Of a DNA stretch of 64,000 nt, positions 11,536-22,469 are shown piece by piece. This DNA comes from Triatoma infestans (Eukaryota; Arthropoda; Insecta; Hemiptera; Reduviidae), in contig JAAEAF010003072.1 of the NCBI GenBank assembly GCA_011037195.1, forward strand, positions 23,173-87,172, given 5' to 3'. The first letter of the stretch is position 1, and the number at the start of each line of letters is the position of its first letter. The notes beneath the pieces are model-generated. The model had not been told where the DNA came from. It worked only from the letters and a program-made list of their open reading frames with translations, and did not search any database. Made by a program: the position numbers and the translations under genes.

Positions 11536-12373
11536 AGAGAATAGAATCGGGGGGGGGGGGAGCCTCATTCCACTGCGACCTACAAATTGAGGTCTATTGT
11601 GGATCCCCTTAAGTTACAGAACAGCCCCCAGCTTTGCCCTCCTAATCAATCCTAGCAAAGCTGAGAGCGGCTCCGTCATGAAGCTTTCAGCTTCGGGATT
11701 GCCCGTCCCCAATTGAAGAAACCTAATCCTCGCCAGGCCGGCGCACTCACAAAGGATGTGCGCCGGGGTCTCCTCTCTACCTTGCAGAATCGGCATACCG
11801 CACTATCCGCAAGTTGTAGGTGGTGCATGTGTCTATTCAGCCTACAATGCCCTGTTAGTAGACCCACAATTAACCTTATATCCCTTCGGGTTTGGCTCAG
11901 TAGGTCTTTGGTAAATTTAGGCAAATGTCTTTTGATGAAGAGCTTTGCCTGCCTCTGTCCTGGTGTTCCCTCCCACCAACGCAGACGCTGATCTTCTATC
12001 CACCCCTTGATAGAAGTTTGGATGAGGCTCCTGGACAAGCCGCAGAAGGGTTCGGGGCCTATAAAGGTATCCTGCGAGCCCTCCTCGCTAGGGCATCCGC
12101 CCTCTCATTGCCCAGGAACCCCGCATGTCCCGGCACCCAGGCGAGTGTCAGTTTATTCCGAGTACCCACCTCGGTGAGGGCAACTAGGCAGTCCCACACC
12201 AGTCTTGAGACTATTTGGTGTGAGGAAAGTGCCTTCAGGGCTGCCTGACTGTCGGAGTATATGGCCACTCTTCTACCCACTATCCTTTGCCTTATGATCT
12301 CCCTAGCGCAGAGTTGTAACGCCACGACTTCAGCCTGAAAGACCGTGGCGTACTTCCCTAGGCTGGCCTTAAT
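11536..12373 (-). pseudogene. LINE ORF2 3' fragment with RNase H domain
   Basis: On the minus strand from about 12368 the translation reads KASLGKYATVFQAEVVAL, then IYSDSQAALKAL and WVPGHAGFLGNERADALA, the classic RNase H1-like blocks (catalytic D in YSDSQ, the final H and D in PGH and ERAD). After 12038 a downstream region follows (TSIKGWIEDQRLRWWE, then LTGHCRLNRHMHHLQ and CRFC), a C-terminal finger typical of R1/I/LOA-type LINEs. A frame change near 11780 moves the end, EETPAHILCECAG, into another frame that stops at 11614. A 10-12 nt G run at 11551 marks the 3' edge. The RT is absent, so it is 5' truncated. Confidence 0.8.
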
Positions 12374-12674
12374 TTTTTAAATAAAGATACTCGCCAGTAA
12401 TTTGTTCTTCCAAATACTATAAACACCTCACTATAAACATTTATCTTATCCCTCCCACCCTTTAACAGTTTTTTTAAATTAAAAAAAAAAATACTCTCTC
12501 TTCATTACAGTCTCAACGTTGTCAACGTTTACTCCTCTCCTACCCTATAAAGGTATCTTTATCTGTCTTATTTTCTCTTATTGTTAATATCATTTTATTT
12601 AATTTACTATCACTTCTGTTTTATAGTTTCTTCTGTAGATATTTCTTTGATTTAAATTTTTCTTTTTTTTGTTA
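12374..12674. repeat. ~300-bp direct repeat, right copy
   Basis: Near-identical to 11236-11535, with single-base indels in homopolymers. It continues without a break into the right end of the Penelope-like element. Confidence 0.8.
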
Positions 12675-12748
12675 TAAATCTATGCACATTTTCATAACTA
12701 CTATACTGTAAAATAATGTAATTTCTCCAATAAATTTTTACAGAGCTC

Positions 12749-12778
12749 GTGAAGAAGGGCACCAATGGTACCCGAAAC
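12749..12778 (+). ncRNA. Hammerhead-like core, right end of the Penelope-like element
   Basis: GTGAAGA, a GGGcaccaatgGTACCC hairpin, then GAAAC. It mirrors the left core. Two positions differ from CUGAUGA. Confidence 0.35.
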
Positions 12779-13008
12779 GTAGAGCAGCAAAGGATTCTTT
12801 TTCTTTAAAAAACTCTCTGGCCATTGCCGTACAAACATCACAATTTAAATAGTGGATTTAGATTGTTAAAAATTAAAAAAATACCAATGAATATTGATTA
12901 TGGTTAACAATAAAATTTTACAATTCAATTTTATAATTCTGGAATTACTTATATATCGGTATTTCCTCCCCGCCCAAAGAATTTTTATAAAAAACACATT
13001 TCGGCTAC

Positions 13009-13356
13009 TTGGTATTGAGCGACACAACAAACAAATTTTACGAAATTGTATATTCATTTAATCATCCGTATCTTTACTTTTTAGAATCTTTTCAGTATAT
13101 CCATTATTGTAATCCTTTAAGAAAACTGAAACGTCATTCGTGGATCCGCTATCTCGTAGGGAATGTAGTGACAATAAATAAGTATTTCAATATTTCTTCA
13201 CAACAGTGCTCAATCACGCCAGAGATGCCCATGTATTACGCATCTGAGCCTAGATGTTACGTACAACCTATACAAACAAAGTGGTCAAAGTGGGATGATA
13301 GATTAAAAATAACTAACATACTCCATTCAAAAATTAGTAATATTTTCTATAAATAA
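13009..13356 (+). CDS. Unrecognised 115-codon open frame
   Basis: An open frame without an ATG at its upstream edge runs to a TAA at 13356. It is rich in Y, F, I and N but contains a fairly protein-like middle (HSWIRYLVGNVVTINKYF, then YYASEPRCYVQPIQTKWSKW). I do not recognise the family. No clear splice acceptor precedes it, and it lies among mobile elements. It may be an exon, a remnant of an element, or chance. Confidence 0.2.
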   Translation: MVLSDTTNKFYEIVYSFNHPYLYFLESFQYIHYCNPLRKLKRHSWIRYLVGNVVTINKYFNISSQQCSITPEMPMYYASEPRCYVQPIQTKWSKWDDRLKITNILHSKISNIFYK

Positions 13357-14099
13357 GTAGTGTCAAATACCGGAGCTTGAATCAGTCTTTAAATAGGAAA
13401 AATGATTCAGTGTTGTGACCAAACTTGGGCGTCAGATAGCTATCAAGCTATCGTGGAAAATCTGTTACGACGAAAAGAAAGTACCACCTTTCAGCAAGCT
13501 CAGAGTGAGACTGGTGGGGGATTCATATAGATTATTAATTGTAGACCTGAGCCAATATATTACTCATTAAAATTCCATAGTGAAAATATCTTACATAAAT
13601 GAGAGGCAGGGAAGAAAAACAGAAAGAACGATTATTTGCAATAACATTTATTATAATCTAGTTGAATTTTTACAAAAGTATTGTACAAATTGAGGAAATC
13701 CTTGACGATAGAACAGGAAAATTCGCACGGCATATTTTGTAGAAGAGACGGAAAAAAGAGAGCGGTACCTCACTGCAACGTATCGTTGCTTATACTGTCT
13801 TTTTAATGCACCTTTTATACCTCGGTGGCTCAAAGTTCATACTTACTATTTGCTGCATTTAAATAAATATTTTTGTACGAAAGTAGTGCCCTACACATTA
13901 TCTATTGAAAAAACTTTTAACTAGTTTAAACATGATTAATTTTAAATTAAACTACTTTTCAAGAATTAAATAAACAAACCACAAGATATATATGATAAAA
14001 GATTTGCTCTCAAACAGTACTATCAAAAAGCATCAAACAAGCATGTTCTCTGCCAGTTAGCTAGCAAGTAAATTTAAACGTTCGTTAGAACAAGCCAGA
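13357..14099. other. AT-rich spacer, no feature recognised
   Basis: No gene or recognised repeat. Short frames show no motif. Confidence 0.45.
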
Positions 14100-14347
14100 A
14101 TTCTAACCGTTAGATTAGATTGTTATAGGGGCTTATTAGATCTATAGGCAACCTAAAAGACCTATAGTGCTTCCCCGGAGCCTTTTCAGTGTACTGCCAG
14201 CCTCCGAGCCACTTTAGCTACAGACAATACTGCCCATCATCGGGCAGTGAGCTGTAGAGGCTTATGGGAAAGAAAATCTAAGAACAGCATGCTGGATTCG
14301 AACCCGGGACTTCGCGCGCTACCACTGAGCTAATCCTAACCTTCTCC
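14100..14347 (-). mobile_element. tRNA-derived SINE (type 1)
   Basis: The minus strand from 14347 reads like a tRNA head: TTAGCTCAGTGGTAGCGCGC (A box) and GGGTTCGAATCC (B box). A body with AAGCCTCTACAGCTCACTGC follows and recurs in the SINEs at 38075 and 58720. The pol III internal promoter boxes are intact. The body continues past the tRNA-like part, so this is a SINE and not a tRNA gene. Confidence 0.8.
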
Positions 14348-14640
14348 CTTGGCTTACGCCAATTAACTATGGACGGAGGCCCTAGTTTGTGTATTGTGTT
14401 TGTTCTTGTCTGTAAAGAAAGGGTAGAGCGTTGTAGTTTCAGTGTATTGTGTACTGTATTGTCAAAGTGCCTGGAGTATTGAGCCCCAAATAATTGCATG
14501 CAACAGATACCCTTTGCGGGCAGTTCTAACCGTTAAAAATTCATCGCTTGCCTACGCTATCGTACAACATTTCCATACCGCTGCTCCTCACTCGGTGTTT
14601 CTCAATTTTCATTTTTTACACTATCTGGTCAAACGTAAAA
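14348..14640. other. Short spacer, no feature recognised
   Basis: Nothing recognised between the SINE and the mariner copy. Confidence 0.4.
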
Positions 14641-15569
14641 TACGAGTAAGTGTACTGAATTTTTGTAGGTTACAAAAATTTTTATTTGAACAAAAAAAAT
14701 TACCTGGTTACATTAGTACATATGTAAACTATTTTTCGACATAGTCACCATTCCTCTCAATGCAGGTGGTGAACCGGGGTATTAATTTTTTGATGCCTTC
14801 CTCGAAGTAGTTTCCCGCCAACCCCTTCGTCCACTTCTCCACCTCCCCTTCACCTCCTCGTCGGTTGAAAACCTTTTTCCACCCATGTGCAGCTTCAGGG
14901 AGGTAAAGAGATAGTAATCTGAAGGTGCTAGGTCAGGGGAATGCGCGGGATGGTTCAGGACATCCCATTTAAACGAGGCAAGCAGTGTGTGGTCTGGCAT
15001 TGTCGTGCAGCAGGCAGACTCCCTTTGTCAGCATGCCTCTCCTTTTGTTCTGAATCGCCCTCCGCAATTTTTTTAGGGTCTCACAGTATCTTGCAGAGTT
15101 GATGGTGTCCCCTTGAGGCGTATATTCAATTAAAATTATGCCTTGACAGTCCCAAAACACGGATGCCATGATTTTCTTGGCTGAAATTGTGGTTTTGAAC
15201 TTTTTGGCGGAGGGTGAAGAGGTGTCAGCCAGGCAGTGTTGAGACTACCTTTTGGTTTCAGGTGTGTAGCGTGCAACCAAAGTTTCATCTCCAGTAATAA
15301 TGGAGCGGAGAAATTCATCTCCATGGAGTTTGTAGCGCCTCAAAAACTCTTGCCCGACCTTGAATATTTCACACTTGGCGGGAGATTGGATTGACATTTT
15401 TGCACGAAACGTATTGTCGCGTCGACAGTTCTCAACGTGCTGACCTCGAACCGGTCTCGTTGCGGAGGGGAGAAATCAGGCTACAGGACAGTGTAGCCAA
15501 CATGTCGAAAACAAAATCCCTCCGGCACGTGAGAGCCTCAGTACACTTACTTTCTGGACATGCCTCGTA
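14641..15569 (-). mobile_element. mariner-type DNA transposon, deleted copy
   Basis: The right end in reverse complement reads TACGAGGCATGTCCAGAAAG followed by TAAGTGTACTGA. The left end reads TACGAG joined directly to TAAGTGTACTGA, so the same terminal repeat has lost 14 bp on the left. TA dinucleotides lie at both edges, as expected for mariner. The minus-strand interior encodes transposase pieces in at least three frames: ITGDET (first catalytic D, near 15290), LLHDNARPH (second D, near 15020) and HSPDLAPSDYYLF (third D, near 14930). A full mariner is about 1.3 kb and this one is 0.93 kb; the N-terminal helix-turn-helix is largely missing. It cannot encode an active enzyme. Confidence 0.85.
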
Positions 15570-16519
15570 TATATAAATTTATGAAAATTATTGGTTATGA
15601 CTCGTCAATTTCATTACATTCTACACACAAAGTACATTCCCTACTAGTATAATACTGATGGCATTGATGCCCTAATAAACTATCATAAAATTCGAAATAA
15701 TGAAAAAAAAAATGAACAAAATTAAAAATATTCTTATCTACATTTTACTATTTTAATTTTCAAATTCTTTTAAAATAGATTATATTAATAAAATATTCAA
15801 CTAGTGTAGTGTAATCTACAGTATTATTAGACAAGCTTCTAACAAATGAATTTCATGTATTCACCCATGACACCATAACATGTGTGGGGTTATAACAAAG
15901 GTGAATGCAAAATCAACCTGTCTACATATTCAATTAAATTCCTTTGATTGTTCGTCTGAAATTCAATTATTAGTTAAAATTTTAATAGATCTTTAATTGA
16001 AGGTTGGTTTTGCCATTGACAGGGATAAATTAATTGATAGAATTGTAATATTTTAGATTTATTTGAAGGAATTTTTAATTGAATGATAACTATTAAACAA
16101 GTTAGAGACCAGTGGATGGATGGCTCCTTTAATTTTTCTAATTAAAAACAATTAAAAATATAAAATTATGTATCAACTTTCAAGCTTCTGATTTTTATTA
16201 GATAAGATTACTCTTAAAATTTACTTTTACCTTGAAATGTAGACTATACTTTTATTTGGTGACCTTTCATTTTTATTTGACATCGATTTATAACTTCACT
16301 TCAATATTTCATACAATTTCTCACGCTTCTTAATTAAAAATCAATTTATGCAGACCCTTTATCTATGACTGCTTTTTTAATATCTCTAGTAGTGTTTAAA
16401 TCTATAGGGAGCGTTTACAATAAATTATTATACTCTTAAGATTAAGTCCTGTGATTGGGTCAAATTTTCTAAGTTAAATTTTACATCGGAATTACATAAT
16501 TAAAGGTCCCCTGAATACG
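15570..16519. other. AT-rich spacer, no feature recognised
   Basis: No gene or clear repeat. Many TTAATTNAAAA-type short words. Confidence 0.5.
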
Positions 16520-17070
16520 AAAAAATTTTTTTTTTTTTTTTTTAGCGAACGTTCTGTGTGTATGTGTATATGGGCGAACAAAATATCACTAAAACAAGGA
16601 TTTTATGAAACTCAATTTCCGATATTTCCGTTTAGGTGTCACCATCCCCATCTGACATGATTTCGGTCAAAATCTATTGATCAGTAGTTCGAATTTAATG
16701 ATATGTTTTTTATTTTTAACAATTTTTCCAAAAAAAAGGCTCCATCGATTTATCTTTATCGATTTAATTTTTGTAACTTTTTCCAAAGAAATTGATAATT
16801 TTTGAGGGGTTCTGGGGAGAACAACAACGTTAAGCTTTCCTCTAAAGTATTATTTGAGTACAATGTATGTGGGCTCTACCAATTATGTAATATTAAAATA
16901 CATTTTAAGCATTGCCAGAATTCCAAATTTGAAGACAATTGATTAACCGGAATTGTGGTTTTATAGACTGACGTACACACTTTTACGCATAAACTTAACA
17001 CTTTTCATTTGAAGGCATTTTTCCACAAGAACTGACTTTAGGGAATTCTAAGGATTCTGTATTATTAGAT
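16520..17070 (+). repeat. Diverged copy of the ~1-kb Helentron-like repeat
   Basis: It follows the landmark order of the family: AACTCAATTTCCGATATTTC, CGTTTAGGTGTCACCAT, a GGCTCCATCGATTT block, a TCTGGGGAGAACAAC block and AAAGTATTATTTGAGTAC. It is heavily diverged. Confidence 0.55.
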
Positions 17071-17179
17071 TTTCAAAAATCTTATTGGCGCTTCTTCTGG
17101 ATTACAATGGAAACACTTTAAGCAATAACTGCCAATGGAAGCACTGTGTTGAAAGGTAGATTAGATTAGATTAAAATAG

Positions 17180-17840
17180 GTGGGGGGGGGGGGATGCAAT
17201 CCAGGCTCTGTAGCCAAATTTTTCCCGGCTTATTGTGCTTACCCCCTCATTTTTAGTATAGGAAACCTCCTATCTTCATGAGGTCGAGTGCATTTCCCAC
17301 TAGTTCTTCTTGCAATATGATCTGCTGTGGCTTCAGCGTGCTAAAGACCTCTCATATTTCAATCTGCCGATTGCAACACAATCGAACAACAGGTGAGAGG
17401 TCGTTTCCTTTTCTTTCTGACACAATCTGCGCAAAAGCAGATTGACAAAAGCTGATTAATACCCACATAGTTCTAGATGTTTTTTAAACCTGCCGTGCCC
17501 TGTAAAAAAAGGCCTTCTATCAGGCAATCTGATTTTCTGTCTAAACTTAGGGTCTCTTTGGTTCTACGCGTACATAAAGTTGGTATAACCTCCTTAAATT
17601 TACTTTGCCCCCAGACTTTAGCCTTCAGCATTGGTCATGCTCCCTCTGAATCCATTCCCTCAGAAACAACCGCACCATCATTTGGGCTTTCCGTAAGACA
17701 GGTTCCCGTCCACAGAACGGTGTAGTCGCTCCGTTCATGACCAGTTGGTCGGCTGCCTTGTTACCTTCTATCTGTTTATGCCCTGGCATCCATACCAGCT
17801 GCCCTTTAGTCTTGAAAGGTATGTAAAAGTTTTACTTTGA
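17180..17840 (-). pseudogene. LINE 3' fragment with RNase H remnant
   Basis: The minus strand near 17815 reads TKGQLVWMPGHKQIEGNKAA and then DQLV, the last RNase H motif of a LINE. Further down it reads GTCLTE-like residues, GHGRFKKHLELCG and EKETTSHLLFDC, the cysteine/histidine finger after RNase H. Frames shift several times. A GATTA repeat and a G run at 17160-17195 mark the 3' edge. Confidence 0.7.
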
Positions 17841-18582
17841 ACGAAACTGGGTGTTACAAATTAGATTATTTTTTTTTTTAAACTTAAAATAAATCATATA
17901 ATTTTTAAAAATTAGTTTCAGAATTAATTGAAATTTTTGCAAATTCAATTTTGAATAGAATTCATTGTATAATATTTTCTTTTAACAACCAAAACTAGCT
18001 AGACATATATAGTAAGAGAATTCTGTAACCAACAGTTTTAGGTAATTATTTCAAAAAAACCCCTATATATCACCGGGAAAATATGGGTGACGACTGTTCA
18101 AATGCGCAAAAAAATGATTTACCTTCCTTAACTTATATGCAAAATATTCCTAATGTCGATTTGATTTGACCGTTTTGGTAATGCTGGTTGGATTTACAAT
18201 AGATACTACAGATGTATGTTTAATGAAGGTTTATAAAGTTTTGTTAAATTACCCACTATAGCAACCGAAACTTGGCTATTCACATTTTTTTTTTCCCCAA
18301 GCGCGTCAACCATGGTGGTTATTAGCGCTCTTCCAACACATTTTACCGTCTTTTCTGTAGTCTCTCGAGATGGGAGACACATTTTGTAATGCTTTCAAGG
18401 CCGTAGGTTTTTCGTGGATCTACCCACACACCCTCACTTATATCATCAATCATATTAATACACATTATTCCATTGCCTTGTACATATAATATAGAAATGT
18501 GGCCAAAAAAGAATCAATTTACGTAAGACTTTTATATTTTATTTAGGATGGACGTATAATAATTTTTTTATTTTATTATACA
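17841..18582. other. AT-rich spacer, no feature recognised
   Basis: No gene or recognised repeat. Confidence 0.45.
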
Positions 18583-19405
18583 TTCAAATGCTAATCAAAG
18601 TGTAGTTTTTAATAGATAATTTCAAATTAAAATTTATGCATTAGCTTTACTAAAAATGTTATAGAACAATTGATAATCTTTACCACAACTTAGAACTAAG
18701 TTCTACCGATTGCCCTTCGGCAACATTTCTCCAAGACCTCTGGGTACTCTCCCTTTCCCATTGGGCACTTCAAGTTTTAGGAGTCATAGTTACACGTCAA
18801 TAACATTAGCTCAATTCGCCACTCTTTATTAATTTAATTTAATTTTTTTTTTCCGGCCATGCTTCTTTTATATAATTAATGATTTGTTCTCTTTTTGGTG
18901 AAATATTCGTTAAAGAGAATCCATTATATATATATTATATATATATAATATTTAGAATGAAATGCCAATAGGAGAGAATGAATGATCAAATCTCTGGATA
19001 GTCTTACCGAAAGACAATCGTAGAACTAAGAACCACATGATGTTAATTGAATATATCTAAAAATTAATGAACTTTAAATTTAGTAAAAAACAATATATTT
19101 CTGTTATCTAAATCTTATCTAGAAAATTCATTCCTTCCAAAGAATCCTAGCGGACTCTAATGAAACGCCAGACGCTAATAAATAGAGAAGTTGTTAATAT
19201 CAACTTTTCCCAACGAATGTTTTGTTCCGAACTTGAAGAAACATTTGCAAGAACTAGTATTCACATTGTCTTAGAAGATAGATCGATATTTTATCAATTT
19301 CACGTACATTTCTGAAAGATCGTATTACACAAATGCTCTAAGAAAAAGCAACCATGATACTAATCTTCCTAAACTCACATAGAGTCTATTAAAAAATGAC
19401 AAATC
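18583..19405. repeat. Dispersed repeat D, copy 1 (empty at the LTR site)
   Basis: It starts ttcaaatgctaatcaaagtg and includes TTCTACCGATTGCCCTTCGG and GACGCTAATAAATAGAGAAG. The same order appears at 26150-27665. The second copy holds an LTR insertion and about 170 bp extra that this one lacks. No coding frame; element class unknown. Confidence 0.8.
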
Positions 19406-20604
19406 TAGTATTATGTAGAATTTTTTCTAACCGAAAATATTATATGTTATTGTGAAATTTTGTAACTGAATAATACTCGTATAAATAAATATTAAATGAA
19501 AACAATATAAATTGGAATAAGAAAAACTTGTGTGAGTGTTTTATACCTGATCATTTTTCACCGACGTTTCTGTAACGTAAAAATTAAATCTACTTTTCCT
19601 GGCAAATAGCGCTAACTTTTAGTGATCAGCTGTAGTTTTATTGATCATTTTAATGTAGAAATGGAAATGTGTGTTTGTGTGTCAGGAGGCCTCCTCCATT
19701 TGTACAGTATCCGACAGCAGTGACACTCCATGATGTGCTCATGTTTTTGAAGCTAGGCTTGACACCGCTCTGTCTTCGAATAATCTTGTCTTCATTATTC
19801 AGGCGTCAGAAAGGTTCTAATTTATTATTTTTTAATCCTGGGACTAAGGATTTCAGAGCTATTATTAACACTTAAATAGATACGTGCGAAGTAGCTGTTT
19901 ACGAGCTTTTGTTCATCTGAATATTTACATTCGGACATTTTTTGACTCCACTCGCCTATTTGCGTAATTTTATGTAATTTTTGTTTAAGGTGATGATTGT
20001 ATCATATTTATTTTCAATCAACTTTATGGAATTATCACTAATCTTGCGGAATAATGTTGTATGATATATAATGTTTGCCTATTAATTTCTTATGTAGGGT
20101 TATAATTTAGTATTCACTCAAGAAGAAATTCTTGAAGAGTTTTTTAGACCGGAGAGAAATGTAGAAGAGTAGGGGGGCACTGACTCAGAAGCTATTAAAG
20201 ACAAATAAGTGACCACGAGTCGGAAAATGAGTAAGAAGGGGATGCAGATACAATGCTAGAAATTGAATCGTTAGATGTAAATAAGTTTTTCACAACAATT
20301 GCAAAAACTTCGTTGCTAAAGCTCGTATGAACGAACTTATGCTTGGATAGCTTGGTGGAAAAGCAATAATATTAAAAAAAAAACTTGCTTTTAAAAAATT
20401 ATTATTTCTTGGAAAAATAGTTTATATCCATTCCTTAATCCTCCAAATTTGAAGAAAAGCTCCCAAATGAAAATGAAAGCTCTAAAACTAGCTTCTAAAT
20501 AAAAGTTTTCCATTGGGATCAAAAAGTGATCCCACGCGCCACTGTGCATCACTTCTTAGCCCGAGCCCTACGTAAGGATTATTACAAGTTTTGTACGTAA
20601 CCAA
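19406..20604. other. Spacer, no feature recognised
   Basis: A frame at 20105-20160 reads FTQEEILEEFFRPERNVEE before a stop. It is acidic and transposase-like in flavour but too short to assign. Nothing else is recognised. Confidence 0.4.
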
Positions 20605-20705
20605 ACACCATCAAATTTGCCACACAAAAGCTGGACTCAATAGTTCCACAAGCAGCTGTATCGAGGCGCCACTGAGCCTCTATGTGAACGTCAACTATGC
20701 ATTAC
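20605..20705. repeat. Dispersed repeat, copy 2 (paired with 1995-2100)
   Basis: Shares caccatcaaatttgccacac and AAAGCTGGACTCAATAGT with 1995-2100. Confidence 0.6.
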
Positions 20706-21127
20706 CACTTCTATCCATCTACAGTATAACTACCCAAAGAAGCTACCATTAACTAATTTTTTTTGTAATTTTTTTTTTAAAAAAAAAACCTATTTCATTT
20801 CAAACCAAAATTTTATACTTTTATTCATTACAATATTATTGTACTTAATGTTGTGATAATTGAAATGTTATATTTATTGATTAAATTTCAAAAAATAATA
20901 ACTATAATTACATTATATTAAATTAGGAGAAATGGCTTGTTATTAATTATGTGATCTAATTAATTATACAGATGTTAAATGAAATCAATTGTTCCATGAC
21001 CTTTTTCAAATTTCTTTTCAAATTTCAAGTCACAAAATTCTCATATTTACTAATAATAAGATTTATCAAATATTGATAAAGTTATTGTTTAAACAGATTG
21101 TATTAAGTTTAATGCTAAAATTAAAAA

Positions 21128-22070
21128 TCTGGTGTGAAACACTCACACAACTTTCTCTTACTCCAGTTATCAAAATTATAATTGACAAATTTTATAGTTT
21201 GTGTACCAAATTAATTCAAATACGACGAAAACTGAAAAAACCGTTCAGTAAAAGCCCACTTCCGGTTAACTAATTTTCTTGAAACTCTGAATTTTGGCCA
21301 TTCATTTATTTCTAATTAATTTTGTTTGGATGATAGAATTGTATAATCAACTATGATCGCACTTAAGAGAAAAACATAACCCCATCCCTCCCGTAAAAGT
21401 GCCATTAAATGAATTTTCCTAGAGAAATGTTTTAAATAAAAGTGTAGCTCTTTGTATGAGTATTAATATATCATGTTTAAAGAAAATCGTCGAAGCCATT
21501 TTTGAGAAAATCGCGAAAAAGTGAAAAAATCATTTAGTAAAAGTGGTAAAGCAAACGCACTTCCGGTTATCCGATTTTTATCAAACTCGGAATTTCAACA
21601 ACATATTTAATTCTAATTAACATTATTTAGATGTTAGAATTTTTTAATAAACTGAAATAGCACTTCAGATGAAAACCTAACCCCACCTCTTCCCCATAAG
21701 TGCCCTTAAACGAATTTTCCCAGAGAAATGTTTCAAATAAAAGTTTTAGCTCTTTGTATGTGTAGTTGACATACCAAGTTTGAAGAAAATCGTTGGAGCC
21801 ATTTCCGAGAAAATTGCAAAAAAGTAAAAAAACCTACAAGTAAAGTCAGATGCCATGATGATACATACCTAGACGGAATATCAAGTTTCAACTTTCTACG
21901 GTTTTTCGTTTTTGAGCTATGCTATTCACATACATACACACAGACCATTTGCTAAAAACCACCTTTTTGGACTCAGGGGACCTCAAAACGGATATTTCCG
22001 GTGAAAACTCGATATCGAAAATTTGACACGATTACAATACTTCCTCTTACTAGGAGTAAGAGAAAGTAAA
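21128..22070 (-). mobile_element. ~1-kb Helentron-like repeat, near full-length copy
   Basis: It begins TCTGGTGTGAAACACTCACA and, after an ACTTTCTCTTACTCC motif, runs through blocks shared by all copies (ACCGGAAGTGC, a CGATTTTCTC block, GGAAAATTCATTTAAGGGCA in reverse). It ends with a strong hairpin, ACTTCCTCTTACT-agg-AGTAAGAGAAAGT, then TAAAAA. The first subterminal motif is complementary to part of the end hairpin, while the extreme ends are not inverted repeats. That asymmetry resembles Helentron-type elements. No coding capacity. Confidence 0.65.
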
Positions 22071-22321
22071 AAAGGAAATTCAGTTTACAACCACAATAAT
22101 TGGCAACAAGTTAATTGTATATCAAATCTTATCGATACAAATTTAATTATAGTACTGCATGTACAATAACATATTATTAAATCACCACAACTATAATGAA
22201 ATTTTATATATATATATATATGTTGTTTTTGAAATGATTTATGTTCTTCAATATTTTATCATCAGTAACATATTTTATAGTAAAGCCCAGATATTGCTAC
22301 TTTTAGTTTGCTCTTTTCACA

Positions 22322-22412
22322 CTAGGAGCCTCTGAGCCCACTATCTTGTTCAGTTATGAGGAATTGCTGTCCGTAACGAGTGAATTCTGTCCGTATAGCC
22401 GGAAGTGTAATG
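22322..22412 (+). repeat. SINE type 1 body fragment
   Basis: CTAGGAGCCTCTGAGCCCAC and CTGTCCGTAACGAGTG match the body of the SINE at 58720-58970. Confidence 0.5.
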
Positions 22413-22469
22413 ACAAAACTCCGAGTAACAAGATCATGATATATAAATAAAATATTTCTAATAATAAAA

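Larger units (their letters stand above)
10546..12839 (+). mobile_element. Penelope-like element remnant with inverted ends
   Basis: The two ends are inverted copies. Left 10546-10690 carries atgtttgtatggcaatggcc, CGTTTCGGG and AGGAGCTCTG. Right 12690-12839 carries the complements, CAGAGCTC, CCCGAAACG and ggccattgccgtacaaacat. The interior encodes a decayed GIY-YIG-type C-terminus (10684-11150), which is the Penelope-like hallmark. Both ends hold hammerhead-like cores, another reported feature of Penelope-like termini. A LINE fragment (11536-12373) is inserted and flanked by about 300-bp direct repeats. The reverse transcriptase body is missing. Confidence 0.7.

Noticed and set aside
14290..14347. 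A tRNA gene on the minus strand
   Set aside because: A and B boxes are good, but the sequence continues into a body shared with other SINE copies and no complete cloverleaf was confirmed.
20105..20160. Possible transposase N-terminus (acidic FTQEEILEEF start)
   Set aside because: Only about 19 residues before a stop, with no further support downstream.
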